64,000 nt of DNA from Halichondria panicea (Eukaryota > Porifera > Demospongiae > Suberitida > Halichondriidae): positions 4,432,979 through 4,496,978 of the forward strand of contig NC_087383.1 in NCBI RefSeq assembly GCF_963675165.1, in the 5' to 3' direction. The notes under the pieces were generated by a model that was given only the letters and a program-made list of their open reading frames with translations, did no database searches and was not told the origin of the DNA. Below are positions 11,279-23,100 of the stretch, piece by piece. Made by a program: the position numbers and the translations under genes. Numbering within the stretch: position 1 is the first letter of the stretch; every line of letters starts with the position of its first letter.

Positions 11279-13582
11279 TTAGATGCCATGAAATAGCATA
11301 ACTAGATCTAGGCACAGAGTGGACCACGTGACAATTGGATGGCCAATGTCTTCTGTGGCACCATTCGAAGGGTTAAAAGCAAGTTTTTCGTAGAACTGGG
11401 ACTGCGATATTTTGAAGTTGCTACAAATGTTGATATTATCTGGAGCAGGATTTTGTTGACTCCTCACCTCATCAATCATAACAGACATTCCCTCTAAGAG
11501 ATCAGGCACAATGTGGCAGTGAAGGAGCCATAGTCCTGGGTTGTTGGATCGAAAATGAATCACCACATAACCCCCACCTGGAACGATCACTGTGTCTTTG
11601 AGGACAGTCTTGTCAGATGTTTTGAAAGATGGTCTGCTTCCAGGGGCCCAAGATGGATTACTACGGAGTGTGTCATCACAGATAATCCCATCTTCTGGAG
11701 CACTTAGAAAGCCTGTGCTCTCATTGTAGGACCCGAATCCGATGTAGACCACTTGAAATTGATGACCATGCAAGTGAAATGGATGGCTAACAGATTCACC
11801 ATTTAGCACAATTCGAATTGTCTTGTTGAAAGAAGTAATATTTCTCAAATGTGTGCAGCTACAAGGCTCGTTATTTGGGCACGGTTGTTGAACATTACAA
11901 AACTGATCGGATGGTAGATCATCTCTTTGTGTGAGTGGAGGTGCAGGCGGTAACTTCATGTTTCGACCATTTAGAGCGTCATTGTCTGAACCTATATTGA
12001 AGAAGATCTCACAATCCTCACAGTCAGGATCAACTTCAGCTTCAGGTAACTCTGCTAGTGGTAACGGCTCAAGCCTTCTTAACTCGTGTGCATGGATGCA
12101 ATGAATATTGTACAATGGATGAAACTCTCGAAACGGGCAGTTAATTGCTGTGCATCCACCTAATTTACCACATTGAACTGTGTCGAAAGGAATAGAGCTC
12201 TGCTTAATGGCTTCATAGTCAGAAGATTACGGAAGTTGTTCACCGTCCAATTGATAATGAAGTATTCCTTCAGCAAGATTTCCAACAGGTGTGTATGGTG
12301 GTCCAGCAGCGTTCAAATCCAATTCAAACGTTTCAGCTCTGATCCAGTAGTCATTTTTATCATTTCTCAGCTTTTCACCTCTCAAGACAAAGTCGTACCT
12401 TTCTCCAGTGTGTAGGATAATGAATTGTGTTTCAATTGGTTCTATGAGGTTGCCATCAGTTGCGATCACAGTCAAATTATGTTCATCAATGGAAAACTTA
12501 AGCATATAGATACTTTGCACTCCAATCAGTCGGAATCGATATAGTCGGCCATCATTACTTATACTGAAAATTTCCAACCGTGGTTTAATGTACGGAATCT
12601 CAATATGTTTTCCTCTGCCATTGATAAGACCAGACACAAATGGCAAGTCACCTACTTCTAAGCCATCTGGTCCCGAAAGTGCTTCATAAGATGTGTAGGC
12701 GGTACCATTTTGTTCGGTAAGAGGCAATGGAATTTCACCGTAAGGCTTTCCTGGAAAGAATCCCAAACCACCTTTGATCTTAATGAACTGATCCGATGTT
12801 GTGGCTTCAGCCCACTCATGCAAGTGCATTGTCTGCGTGCCGGGATTGTCGACTATATCGCTGCCAAGTACACTATTTAGCATGGCACGCCTCTCTGAAG
12901 ACTCTCGTACAATTAGTCCACCAAACAGACCGTCTACTCTTTGATCTACCCGATGGGCATGGTACCAGAATGTGCCAGTCGGTGCCGCTTCAAAGTAATA
13001 TTGGAATGTTTCAAAAGGGTCAATTGGACACTGTGTTACCAGAACAACACCATCCATTCAAGGAGTGTTTCTCATGTCCATCCCATGCCAATGGATTGAT
13101 GTGCTTTCGCTGATAAGTCGATTTACAACGTTGACAATCATTCGTTGTCCTTCATATACTATCAATATAGGACCTGGAGTAATTCCATTCACAGCAATAA
13201 AGGGACGATATGTTTTTCCATCAGCTGTGTACGGCACTGTACATTTGATGGAGTCAAAGTTTTCATTGTTTGCCACACAAACATGGTCACTATCGGTATT
13301 TAGTGGATTCAAGTGCCCAGTATCGTTGAAGTAGTATGAGCTTCCATCGTCTCCACGAAAATTCATCACACCGACAAGGTCATTATCAACTTCCTCGATT
13401 GTGTAACTGGTGAAAGTCTGTATCTTCTCTATCACAAGGGTAAACTCACACTCATCAGCATTTTCTCGACACTCGCAAACTTTTTGCTGGAGATCGCATC
13501 TCACGTTGTCTCTGTCAATGATCTGACTGAGGGCGCAGGCTGTCAACAGAAGAAGGGGGAGAAGAGCCAGAAACACATTCAT
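11279..13582 (-). pseudogene. Intronless multicopper oxidase (laccase-like) with two in-frame stop codons
   Basis: One uninterrupted frame of about 768 codons encodes a secreted three-domain copper oxidase, starting with a signal peptide (MNVFLALLPLLLLTACALS). Copper motifs in order are IHWHGMDMRNTP (L1), WYHAHRVDQRVDGLFGGLIV (L2), HPFHLHGHQF (L3) and LLHCHIVPDLLEGM (L4). The frame is broken twice without any frameshift. TGA at 13058-13060 replaces the tryptophan expected after RNTP (TGG to TGA), and TAA at 12227-12229 falls in the linker after DGEQLP. In L4 the type 1 copper histidine five residues after the cysteine is Asp (GAT at 11501-11503; CAT expected). The protein would oxidise phenols or metals using O2 if intact. 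Lack of introns, beside intron-rich neighbours, suggests retroposition or ancient transfer. It sits between MFS copies A and B. Confidence 0.85.
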
Positions 13583-14190
13583 AGTGAGTTCCTCAACTAT
13601 AGTTTATGTTTTTCAGATGACTAAAAGTAAGTAGGTTGCCCAATAATATAGTCTAACTGTGCAAATGTGGGACTCAATATGTAATCTGCCTTTGCAATGT
13701 GCTAAACCACAGCATAGTTGTTTGTCTGCGCCCAAAGGTGGAGTGCATAGCTGAATTAGTCAATAGACATGGCACTATTGACGAGAGCACTTAGCCTAGC
13801 TCAAACATCAAACGATTATTACCACTTGTACTCTACAACAATAGATTCGTCTACATATAGCATTTGTTGTGAAATCAATTATTAGTAACCTACTGTCCAT
13901 GCATTGCGATAATTACTATAATTATAATTCCACCATTACTGTAAACTAAATTGACTGCTTGCATGAACATCTCGATCTCCAGTACCAGTACGTAATCCAC
14001 CATAGAAGTCACTACTGCATGAGTAGGTCTTGTGAATGAATATACCTAAATTGCCCTGAATCGAGGCTAAGTCTATTAGCACTGTAAATTTCACACCACC
14101 ACCTGAGTTATCTCTATGACATTAAAATGCAAAATATTGTTATGAGTTCCTGATATAATAATTGCACAAATGTCCACTACTTCTTGTTTA
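13583..14190. other. Spacer upstream of the oxidase
   Basis: About 600 bp without a recognisable exon. It would contain the oxidase promoter, but I see no clear TATA box at a fixed distance. A short CTGAATCGAGGCTAAG repeat end lies near 14057. Confidence 0.4.
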
Positions 14191-15639
14191 GATTAGGTCT
14201 TAACATTCGATTTACTACTAAAATTTCTACTAAGAAAATGCAGTTCACACCCACTAGTAGAATAGATGATTGGAACGTTCGTTTCTGTGCTCCTTCGTAC
14301 AACAAATCCACTGTATGTGTGTGTGTATGCATTGTGTTGTTGCATGCTTACTAACATTGTATACTGAGTTACTAACCCACATCAGGCCATATGCATTACA
14401 TAATTATGTAGGACTGTAGCAACAAGCATTCCTTCAAAAATTGCTCTTCTGCATGTCTTATTATAGGGACAATGTATTGTTAACGCTCACCTAAAATTGG
14501 TCCAAAACTCTGTCCGATAGCGTTTACACAGTTAATATATAGTGCCAATCACAAGTTCCTGCCATTTGGAAAATTAGATACACACTCATCAGTATAACCT
14601 TACTTCAAGGTGACATATTTTCACATGTAGATATTTCTCGATTTTACTTAAAATGTTCTGGTATATATTTAGAACTGAAACGTTTGTAACTACTCGCGTT
14701 TTGTTTTTTAGCACAACATTTTGCTCTCATTTGCAGACATTTATACCCGCAAAAACATGTCACACTACAGTCAATCGTATAAAATATTAGGTGCATATAC
14801 GTTAAAGATTGAACGTACCTCGATACCTTTGGGTGTCTGATTGTTTGCAAGTGCTAGTATGGGAACCCACATAAATGGATTAGATAACACCAAAATTGCC
14901 ATGCCAAGTACAAATGGTGTGAATAGTAGGGTACGGTGCTTTCCTCCGGTCCGAGCTTGATATCTGATTTGCATTGGTGGCTGCTAGAACAGCAGCTGAC
15001 ACTTTTCCAACTTGATTCACCACGAAAAAAAATATGAATAAGATAACTAGAGCAATTCCCCAAGCTATGTTAAACCAGGCAATTGATCGATACTGCTCAA
15101 TAGGAAGATGAGAAAAGGTAACACCCACACCTGTAAAAAAAACGGTACAATCAGCAATTTTATTTATTATACACCTATAGATTTACCTGTGCCAATTACG
15201 AATGCAATACCGTACCCAACTGTATGAAGAGTATAGAGAAAATTGCGAACTTCGACAGCTTTAGTCTTGTCACAATCAAAGGTTTCTCCGCTGTCTTTTA
15301 GTAGCTCCACATACATAACACTCATATTAGTGGCGTAGTTAAAACCCAAAGTAACTTCAGCACCCAGATAAAACCATACCAGAAGTATCGTTGGCAAGAG
15401 CACCCATCCTTGCGTAGCAGTACCGTACAGCAAAAATTAAGCCGAGAATATGAGTGCAAAGGAAGAAGATGAACTGATAATGGGACCCATTTGATGAGAA
15501 TCAGATAGTTCCACCTGCATGCATGGAAAGCATAAATAGAGTCTATATAGTGTGGCCCCCTAAAGAATTGAATGTACTAATGGAATCAAGCATTCCCACC
15601 TTCTAATGTGTAATAATAATACAAAAAAATGTGGATTAT

Positions 15640-15843
15640 CCGATAGCGCAACATTTTCGCTATATATTTGCTATTTTCGTGGGTTTGTGCCACGAAAATT
15701 GTTCAGAATTATATGCTATAACGTAAATATTAAAGGCGTGGTTTCTGGTAAGCAGTCAACCCACGACATTTATTCAACGAAATGCTTTAAATTAGAGGCC
15801 GATCCACGACATTTAAGTGCCTCAAAAATTTCATGCTATACGA
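15640..15843. mobile_element. MITE with ATAGCG...CGCTAT-type ends, copy 1
   Basis: CCGATAGCGCAACATTTTCG at the left and an inverted version at the right (AAATTTCATGCTATACG) flank an interior that matches 34342-34543 (CAGTCAAC.CACGA, TTAAAGGCGTGG). It lies in an intron of the copy B pseudogene. Confidence 0.6.
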
Positions 15844-16264
15844 TATATATCCTTACACTTTGACCCTTGCCCTGCATAATTATTGTTCAATAACAACATT
15901 CAATTTTTTTTGAGTAAAACTGCTTTGTTCACAGCTATATAAGCTCTGACAAAAGATGAATCAACAATGCAATTCATTAAAATAATACTGGTATATCTCC
16001 TCCCGTACAATAAATACAGTCATTCTTCTGTCAATTGTGTTCTGTTAATTAAATTGTACAATCAAGATCTTCATCAGTAGAACATTCAGTCACCCCGTGC
16101 GTTGAGCTTCATCGCACAACGGCAAAATAGATACGATAACTTTATTACCTTATAACATCGGGAATAGGGAATCGGGAATGATCGTGAATCATAAAGCAAC
16201 GATAATCGATTAAAAAAACAGTGTTTTTTGTTGCCTTTGAATTTCCAACAAGTTTCATCTACAT

Positions 16265-16445
16265 AATATCCGGGGAGCAATTCGTGGTTTTCGTGGTTGA
16301 ATACTGGACCACGAATTTTTTACCCACGAACGTATACTGCAGTGCAAGGGGGGCGCATCATCACGAAAATAGGATCCACAAACAATATTGTTCCACCACA
16401 AATATTTTGCCCCCCCTCCCTGAAAATTACCCGCTATACAACCGT
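16265..16445. mobile_element. MITE fragment with TTCGTGGTTGAA / CCACGAATTTTTTACCC motifs
   Basis: Inverted stretches of GGGxAATTTTCGTGG type flank this segment. The interior (ACCACGAATxTTTTACCCAC, CTGCAGTGCAAG, ATCCACAAA) matches 25461-25690. No coding capacity. Confidence 0.55.
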
Positions 16446-17221
16446 TACAGATAATAATCAGTACTAATTTGTGTTATGACTGGTAGCAACACTTCCCAGA
16501 AATTGCACATGCTGGATTGCGCAGTTCCTGATATACATCAGGTCAGTGCTACAAACCACAGACCACAGTTTACTCAACAACACTCGAAATGTGACGACAG
16601 CGAATACGTTCCAGCAGTTCAACACTCTTACTCTTCAATCACTGTATCATTAGCATTCCAGGAAATTTGCTCCTCACAGATATCATAAACTAACTAAGTA
16701 TCTAGCTCTTCGCTCAAACAGCTTATTTTTGTTTCCACACACACGCACACACTTAAACTGACACACATGCACACTAATCACTCCACCCTTGCTGCGCGCT
16801 ACGCACGCACCGGTTTGTATATCTCTGTCAACACAAGCATACAACTCCAAATTTATTTTGTAGAGAAGTATAGATCTCACAATATCCTCTTCTATACTCT
16901 CAAGACAAATTACCGTCCTCTATAACTGCAGGCTAAGTATACCTTAAATTATGTACATGTTTGAACACTCCATTTTAAGATGTATGTTTCGTAAATCAAT
17001 GGAAAATCATACCTCACTGATGCTATGGATGCTTGTTCCATTCATGTTCTCTTCCCTGGGATTGGTGACAAATCTGTGGCATGATGACAAATGGGCTGTG
17101 GTGCTGACAGAGTAAAGTATTGGAGTTAAAATCTGTGTGAGGACAGCGTTGATTCTCAATCGCCACAGCTCTTTCTTCTTCACTCTGTCGGCAGTCATAC
17201 CCATAGTACTAAGACACAGAT

Positions 17222-20147
17222 CATAAGAATCCTTTGGCAATAGTGATTTGCTGCTACTTTGACACTTATAAAGTTAGGAGAAGATTATTATTCAATTATT
17301 ATAATGCATAGGCTTGCTGATAGCTTGAACCTGTGTATTGACAGTAATACTTTGTGAGCATGCAGTCTATAGACTTATATTGCTATGCTAAGAATTTACT
17401 ACGATTTAGCACCATAGATCTACTATCAAATTGCGATACCATCCCACTGTATAATTATAGATCATAACAGAAAAGTCAATGATTCGTATCCACAGGGCCA
17501 GGACTCACAAAAAACAAAATGCTCATACACAAGTTATACGATTTCCAGTACCAATATTTAAATATTGGCCCGTACTGGAGTGATATAAAGCCTAAGGGCT
17601 GCATGCCCGGGGGCATGCATTTATTACATTGCTTCAGTGGAAATTTTGGGACATGATTATTGCACGAGGGCCGGCCCATGCATGCAATAACTATTTTGTG
17701 GTATGGCAAAATTATCCTTGTATTCTTGCAGTGCATTATAATTATGTCATTAGTTACAACATGGCAATGACTTGTGGCAAACTTGTTTGGAGCTATACGT
17801 AGCTTAGAGCACACAACTCAATTTTAAAGTGCCATACTGAGACTGATACAGTGCCTACTTAGAGCCTTTGGCATACTGACAGTGCCATATGTCAGTGCTA
17901 TGCATGTAGCAATCAAAATAATACTGGCATACTGAAGCTTTCATCTTTTACCCGGTATGGTTGCCATGGTTTTGTGTTGTTGTGTAAACTGTTGTAGTTA
18001 GTGCTGTGGAGTGAATAATTGATCATCATTCTTGGCACCATTTTCATCTGTCAATGTATATTGATTGTACACTGTAGTCTAGAGAGGATACACAGCACCG
18101 ATCTCTAATCAGACCTTAGCTAACCCTAACCTCATTCGTTTTCCACGCCTACTCAGTATAATCCGGTTGCCCTGTATCCGACTTCCATGGATGCATGTAT
18201 AGAGCTTCACAAGTACATGTATAATGAGTGCACCGGTCGCTGTCATGTCTGCGTTGCTGCATGTGTCTAAATGTAGACAAGCAAATGGAATGTATATAGC
18301 ACCATTCTAGATGGAGTTGTTGGCAACCACTCCCTGATTTCACCTGCATAATTGTATATCTATGATGAAAAGTTGTCCTTGCACTACCATAATAGTGACT
18401 TAAATTTTTTGTCATCATCAGTATAATTAGGAGCTCTTAATTGTTATTACAATAGAGATAAATAAATTCTCATATAGCTTTGATCATCAAAATAATACCT
18501 GGGAGTCAGCTGATCTATAAAACAATTCCAGAATGATATAGTATTAAACTGTGTATTGTATGTGATAGTATTAAACTATTCCTCATTATTAGTTGTACAA
18601 AATTAATGGCTAAGAGTGCTATTAATATTGCAATGAGTATAACCAACAGAACTGGTTGCTATTGATTTTTAATCGTAGTTCTCTGCAGTTTTTATTAATC
18701 TTTTCGGCCTTAGCCGTGGCCGTTCTTTGAACAATACTGGACAGATATAAATTGCCAAATGATGTCCGACATGATCACATGATCCAGTTTTTAATTACAT
18801 TCCTGTTACATTGTTACATTCATTTTCCCATGTAAATAAAATTATGTTGTTTGATAGTGCTTATCAAAATAAAATCATGCTACAAAACTTGAAGACATAA
18901 TAATTTGGCTCTAGACCTTTCATATATTCGATAGGTATCGGGGTGAACTGACGAGATATTCCTGACTATTTACTTTTGTCACTGTGTTCAGCCAATTAGA
19001 GAAGCTACAAAAACTTTACACCTTGCTACTTGTACAATATTATATCTGTAGTGCTTGCTTTCTTCCGTCTGCATGTGATACCTAGAGTTTTCTAGTGCTA
19101 CGTCACTATCAATGATCTTGTGGTAACCACATGCGGTCTAGCCACTTGAGTTGCCACAAATATCGTGGCAAACGTTGCACGAGTCTCTACGGAGTTTGAC
19201 TAGTCTACTGTTCGCCTGCAACAGTGACGGCTTGCGAGTCTACATGTATACAGCAAACAGACTATAATTATACTGACAGGCCCAGATCTAGGGGTTGGGT
19301 TTCAGGGGTTGCAACCCCCCAAACACTCACTAAAACTAGCTCATCCTACACTTGTGTTGCTTGTGGCTAAATGAGCAATGCGGTTAACTTACAAGCTGTG
19401 AACTAGTATCTGTTGACATGAGTACAAGTCCAGGACACACTAAGTAGTAAAAAATACACAATAATTTTCCACATACCATTCACATGTATTATGTATACAT
19501 GTACATGACAAGGCACCTAGCTGTAGTAGACAGAATATAGATTTGTAAGTATACTTTGTGCACGTTTACTATGATGTCAATTTCAATTAAGTGGGCGTGA
19601 AAGGGGACGTGGTCAAACATTTTACGTGCGCGCGCTTTTGTTTTATAACCCCCCTATACATTTTTGGCTGGATCTGCCCATAATTATATACACTATATAA
19701 TCATATGATGTGTTATTAGCGACTGGAGAGTGTACAGCAATTAATCCCGTATCACATTGGATCTGGTCCAGTAATTGCACATTGGTCCAGAGGATGTACG
19801 ACAGGTAATTACGTTTACATTCCATAAAGAGCACTTAGCTTCGAATCTAAGTCGCCCTTTAGTTCAGTATAGATCCAGTACTGAATGTAGTTAGTTTATG
19901 ATATCTGTGCAATGATGTAGTATACCGACGTCACGAAAACCGCAGCCACTTAGCATCTTATCTGATATGCTGACTGTGCAACACGACTTTCTACACGGAG
20001 TTTGACCAGTCTACACTGTTCGCCGTGCAACAGTGACGGCTTGTGAGTCTACTATTATACATGTAGCAACGCTGCTTTATGCTTAATTGATAACATGCAT
20101 GTTGTATATATAATATTACGAGTTCCTTAGTTTTGTAATTCTATTTG
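17222..20147. other. Gene-free spacer between MFS copies B and C
   Basis: No convincing exons on either strand. It holds a GCATGCCCGGGGGCATGC palindrome at about 17602 and a diverged direct duplication of about 87 bp (19172-19258 and 19977-20063) around CTACGGAGTTTGACTAGTCT. The rest is AT-rich unique sequence. Confidence 0.5.
19172..20063. repeat. Direct duplication of about 87 bp, copies 800 bp apart
   Basis: GTTGCACGAGTCTCTACGGA at 19172 and its diverged counterpart at 19977 are followed by the shared GCAACAGTGACGGCTTG block and TGAGTCTAC. The copies differ by small substitutions and indels. Their function is unknown. Confidence 0.65.
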
Positions 20148-20167
20148 CTAATCCACTCTATGGCACC

Positions 20168-23100
20168 TCATGTGTTTAGATTCGGTCCTAACTTTCGATT
20201 TAATACTAAAATTTCTACTAAGAAAATACAGTGTATACTCGCTAGTAGAATAGATGATTGGAACGTTCGCTTCTGTGCTCCTTCGTACAATAAATCCACT
20301 GTATGTATGCATGTGCGTATTAATGTGAGCATTGTGTTGTGGTCGTGTGACGACTGTAATGTATGCATGCTGTGTTACTAAGTAACACGCATGTATATAG
20401 TAAGAAGCATTTTCATGTTTAATGTACACTCACTTAAAATTGGTCCAAAACTCTGTCCAATAGCATTCACACAGTTAATAGTGCCAATCACAATTTCCTG
20501 CCGTCGGAAATAATGGAATAACATGTGAAGTGTTGTAAATGTATACATTGCTATAGACTAACCTGTATGCTTTTGGGTGTCTGATTGGTTGCAAGCGCTA
20601 TTGTGGGAACCCACATAAATGGATTAGATAACACCAAAATTGCCATGCCAAGTACAAATGGTGTGAATAGTAGGGTACGGTGCTTTCCTCTGCAAATCGG
20701 AGGACAGTCGACACATTTCTTGTGTGTGATAGTTGAGAACGGTATCCAATGACATTGTCCATCCAATGCGTTCATGCACGAATTGCTCGCTACATCATTA
20801 ACTTCGTCTGAAAGTACTGGTAGACTCTGAATTTCCTTTTCTGGCATGTGTGCAACTGTTGTACTCTCATACTGGTTACTGTTGTGAATATTAACGCAAA
20901 GTAACTGCTGTTGCAAGGTGCAAGATAAAGTTAGTGGATTTTCAATGCTGCCAGTTTTAGGGAAAAAATTGTCAGCACCAGTAAGTGTGAGACACGGTGG
21001 GCTGTCGGAAATGATACCAACGCTCAGCCTATTTTCATTGCATATATGAGGACAGCTTGTACTTTTCTGACAAACTAGACTTAGGCTATTCGAAGTTTTT
21101 GTCGAAAATATTTCACCATCATCGAAGTGAAGATCAATTTCAGAATAAGTTATGAAAGATATGGGAAGTGATGAATGTGTGTTGGGGAGGAATAATTGAG
21201 TTCCATTACTGTGAGCATAGATGCTACCATTTCGGATCAGTTCTGGGTGATGGAATGGACTGTACTCTGTGCATTGGTCATACGGAATGGCCTGCCAGTC
21301 TGACACAAGCAGGTAGCCAGCTATCGACACTAAAAGACCAACAACCATGATCATTTGAGTATTCAGCTTCATCTTCTGTATAATTATCCTACAAATGAAT
21401 ATAGGGGTACCAATTAAGTATTATAATTATTGAGCATGATCATTATGTGGCTCAGTTGTTTGAAGTGTCCGACTCTTTCTTAATTATACTGACTGTTAAT
21501 CTATTATAGGCTACATCTGATGTGTATTCACTCACAGTAAAACTGCTCCTAGAATTCGAGGAACAGCTAACCCCAAGTAGAAGTAGGAAGACACGCCCAT
21601 AGACAGACCAAACGAATCACTGAGAACTGGATTCAACAGAGTGTTCACATAGGCCCACTTTATCATTTCAACGAAAGAAAGAATGTGTAAACTGATAAGG
21701 ATGTGGGAATGACTGTTAAGGGCAGACAGTGCATATAATTATACAATAACATTCATCCATGCATGCATGCATGTACGCACATTCAACTCTAAGCTATATC
21801 AACCAGGATATGAATATTTGAAGAAGTCCTCGCTTGATATCTGATTTGTTCTTAAGTCCGAGCTTGATATCTGATTTGTTCTTAAGTCCGAGCTTGATAT
21901 CTGATTTGTTCTTAAGTCCGAGCTTGATATCTGATTTGTTCTTAAGTCCGAGCTTGATATCTGATTTGCTCTTAGTGCATTGGTGGCTGCTAGAACAGTG
22001 GCTGACACCTTTCCAACTCGATTCACCACGAAAAAGAAATATAAATAAGATAACTAGAGCAATTCCGCACGCTATGTTGAACCAGGCAATTGATTGATAC
22101 TGCTCAATAGGAAGATGAGAAAAGATAACACCCACAACTGCAAAAAAAGAGGTTACAATCAGCACCTTAATTGTATAAATTATATAGATCTACCTGTGCC
22201 AATTACGAATCCAGTACTGTACCCAACTGTATGAAGGGCATAGAGAAGATTGCGAACTTCGACAGCTTTAGTCTTGTCACAATCAAAGGTTTCTCCGCTG
22301 TCTTTTAGTAGCTCCACATACATAACACTCATATTAGTGGCGTAGTTAAAACCCAAAGTAACTTCAGCACCCAGAAAAAACCCTACCAGAAGCATCGCTG
22401 GCAAGAGTACCCATCCTTGTGTAGCAGTACCATACAGCACGAAGCCAAGAATATGAGTGCAAAGGAAAAATATGAACTGATACCAATATGGGACCCATTT
22501 GATGAGAATGGCTGATAAGAATCCTCCAATGATGGAGCTGAATTGTAGGGAACCGATAACCAAAGAGTAGAATAACTCTGATTTTCCCAGTCCAGGTTCC
22601 ACCTGTATAACGTGTATAGATCTACACTATAGGTATATAGTGTTGCCATCTATAGAAGGGCTAAAAATGAATTAGGTATCCACCCTTATGATAACATCTT
22701 TCAAGGCAAGAAACCTAAATGCATAAAGGTATCTATAATAATTATTATCAGGAGTACATAAAGAGGATCAGGAGTATAACTCCCACGCACATTCCATTCT
22801 ACATCTAGGATTGAATCCCATCACTAACACTTGTACCGGTAGTTGTGTAAACTGTTAGCCATGAATAAAATGTGGGCTAGCAGTACAAACTACACGTGTG
22901 TGTGCTGATACCGTATTACTAGAATATTTTGCGGGTGGAAAAAACCTTTGCGAATGAGCCAAATCAGCAGAAAATTTGACCTTTGCGATCAACTATTGAT
23001 TGATCAACTATTGCGTTCTGGCAAGGTAATAATTTAGATTTTGCGGATTTTATTGTTGCGAATTGATCAACCATCGCAAAGTTCGCAAATGTTTGATGCT

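Larger units (their letters stand above)
14190..17204 (-). pseudogene. MFS transporter tandem copy B, decayed
   Basis: This copy is closest to copy C. Exon 1 (up to 17204, MGMTADRVKKKELWRLRINA) is readable. Exon 2 survives from about 15433 to 15191, but its 5' part (the EPGLG segment and first helices) is deleted near 15490. Exon 3 (from about 15132) has a one-base loss in the A-run near 15028, giving a frameshift. A deletion then joins the exon 3 tail (GATATCTGATTTGC) straight to the end of exon 5 (GGAAAGCACCGTACCC), removing exon 4 and most of the lumenal loop. Exon 6 (about 14490-14565) carries a 4-bp insertion. Exon 7 is recognisable at about 14205-14315. These lesions make a functional protein very unlikely. 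Confidence 0.85.

Noticed and set aside
13058-13060. Selenocysteine at the in-frame TGA of the oxidase
   Set aside because: The family has Trp at this position, a second stop (TAA) and a lost copper ligand exist, and no SECIS-like element was noticed.
12796-13334. Plus-strand frames across the oxidase
   Set aside because: Opposite-strand shadows of a gene with clear copper motifs.
8095-21804. U12-type AT-AC intron suspected at ATATCCT in MFS copies A and C
   Set aside because: The phase and alignment of the next exon fit a normal CAG acceptor, and copy C has a GT donor, so a minor-class intron is not needed.
21834-22097. Plus-strand repetitive frame over the minisatellite
   Set aside because: Artefact of a 30-bp repeat that is a multiple of three; the minus-strand exon is in phase with its neighbours.
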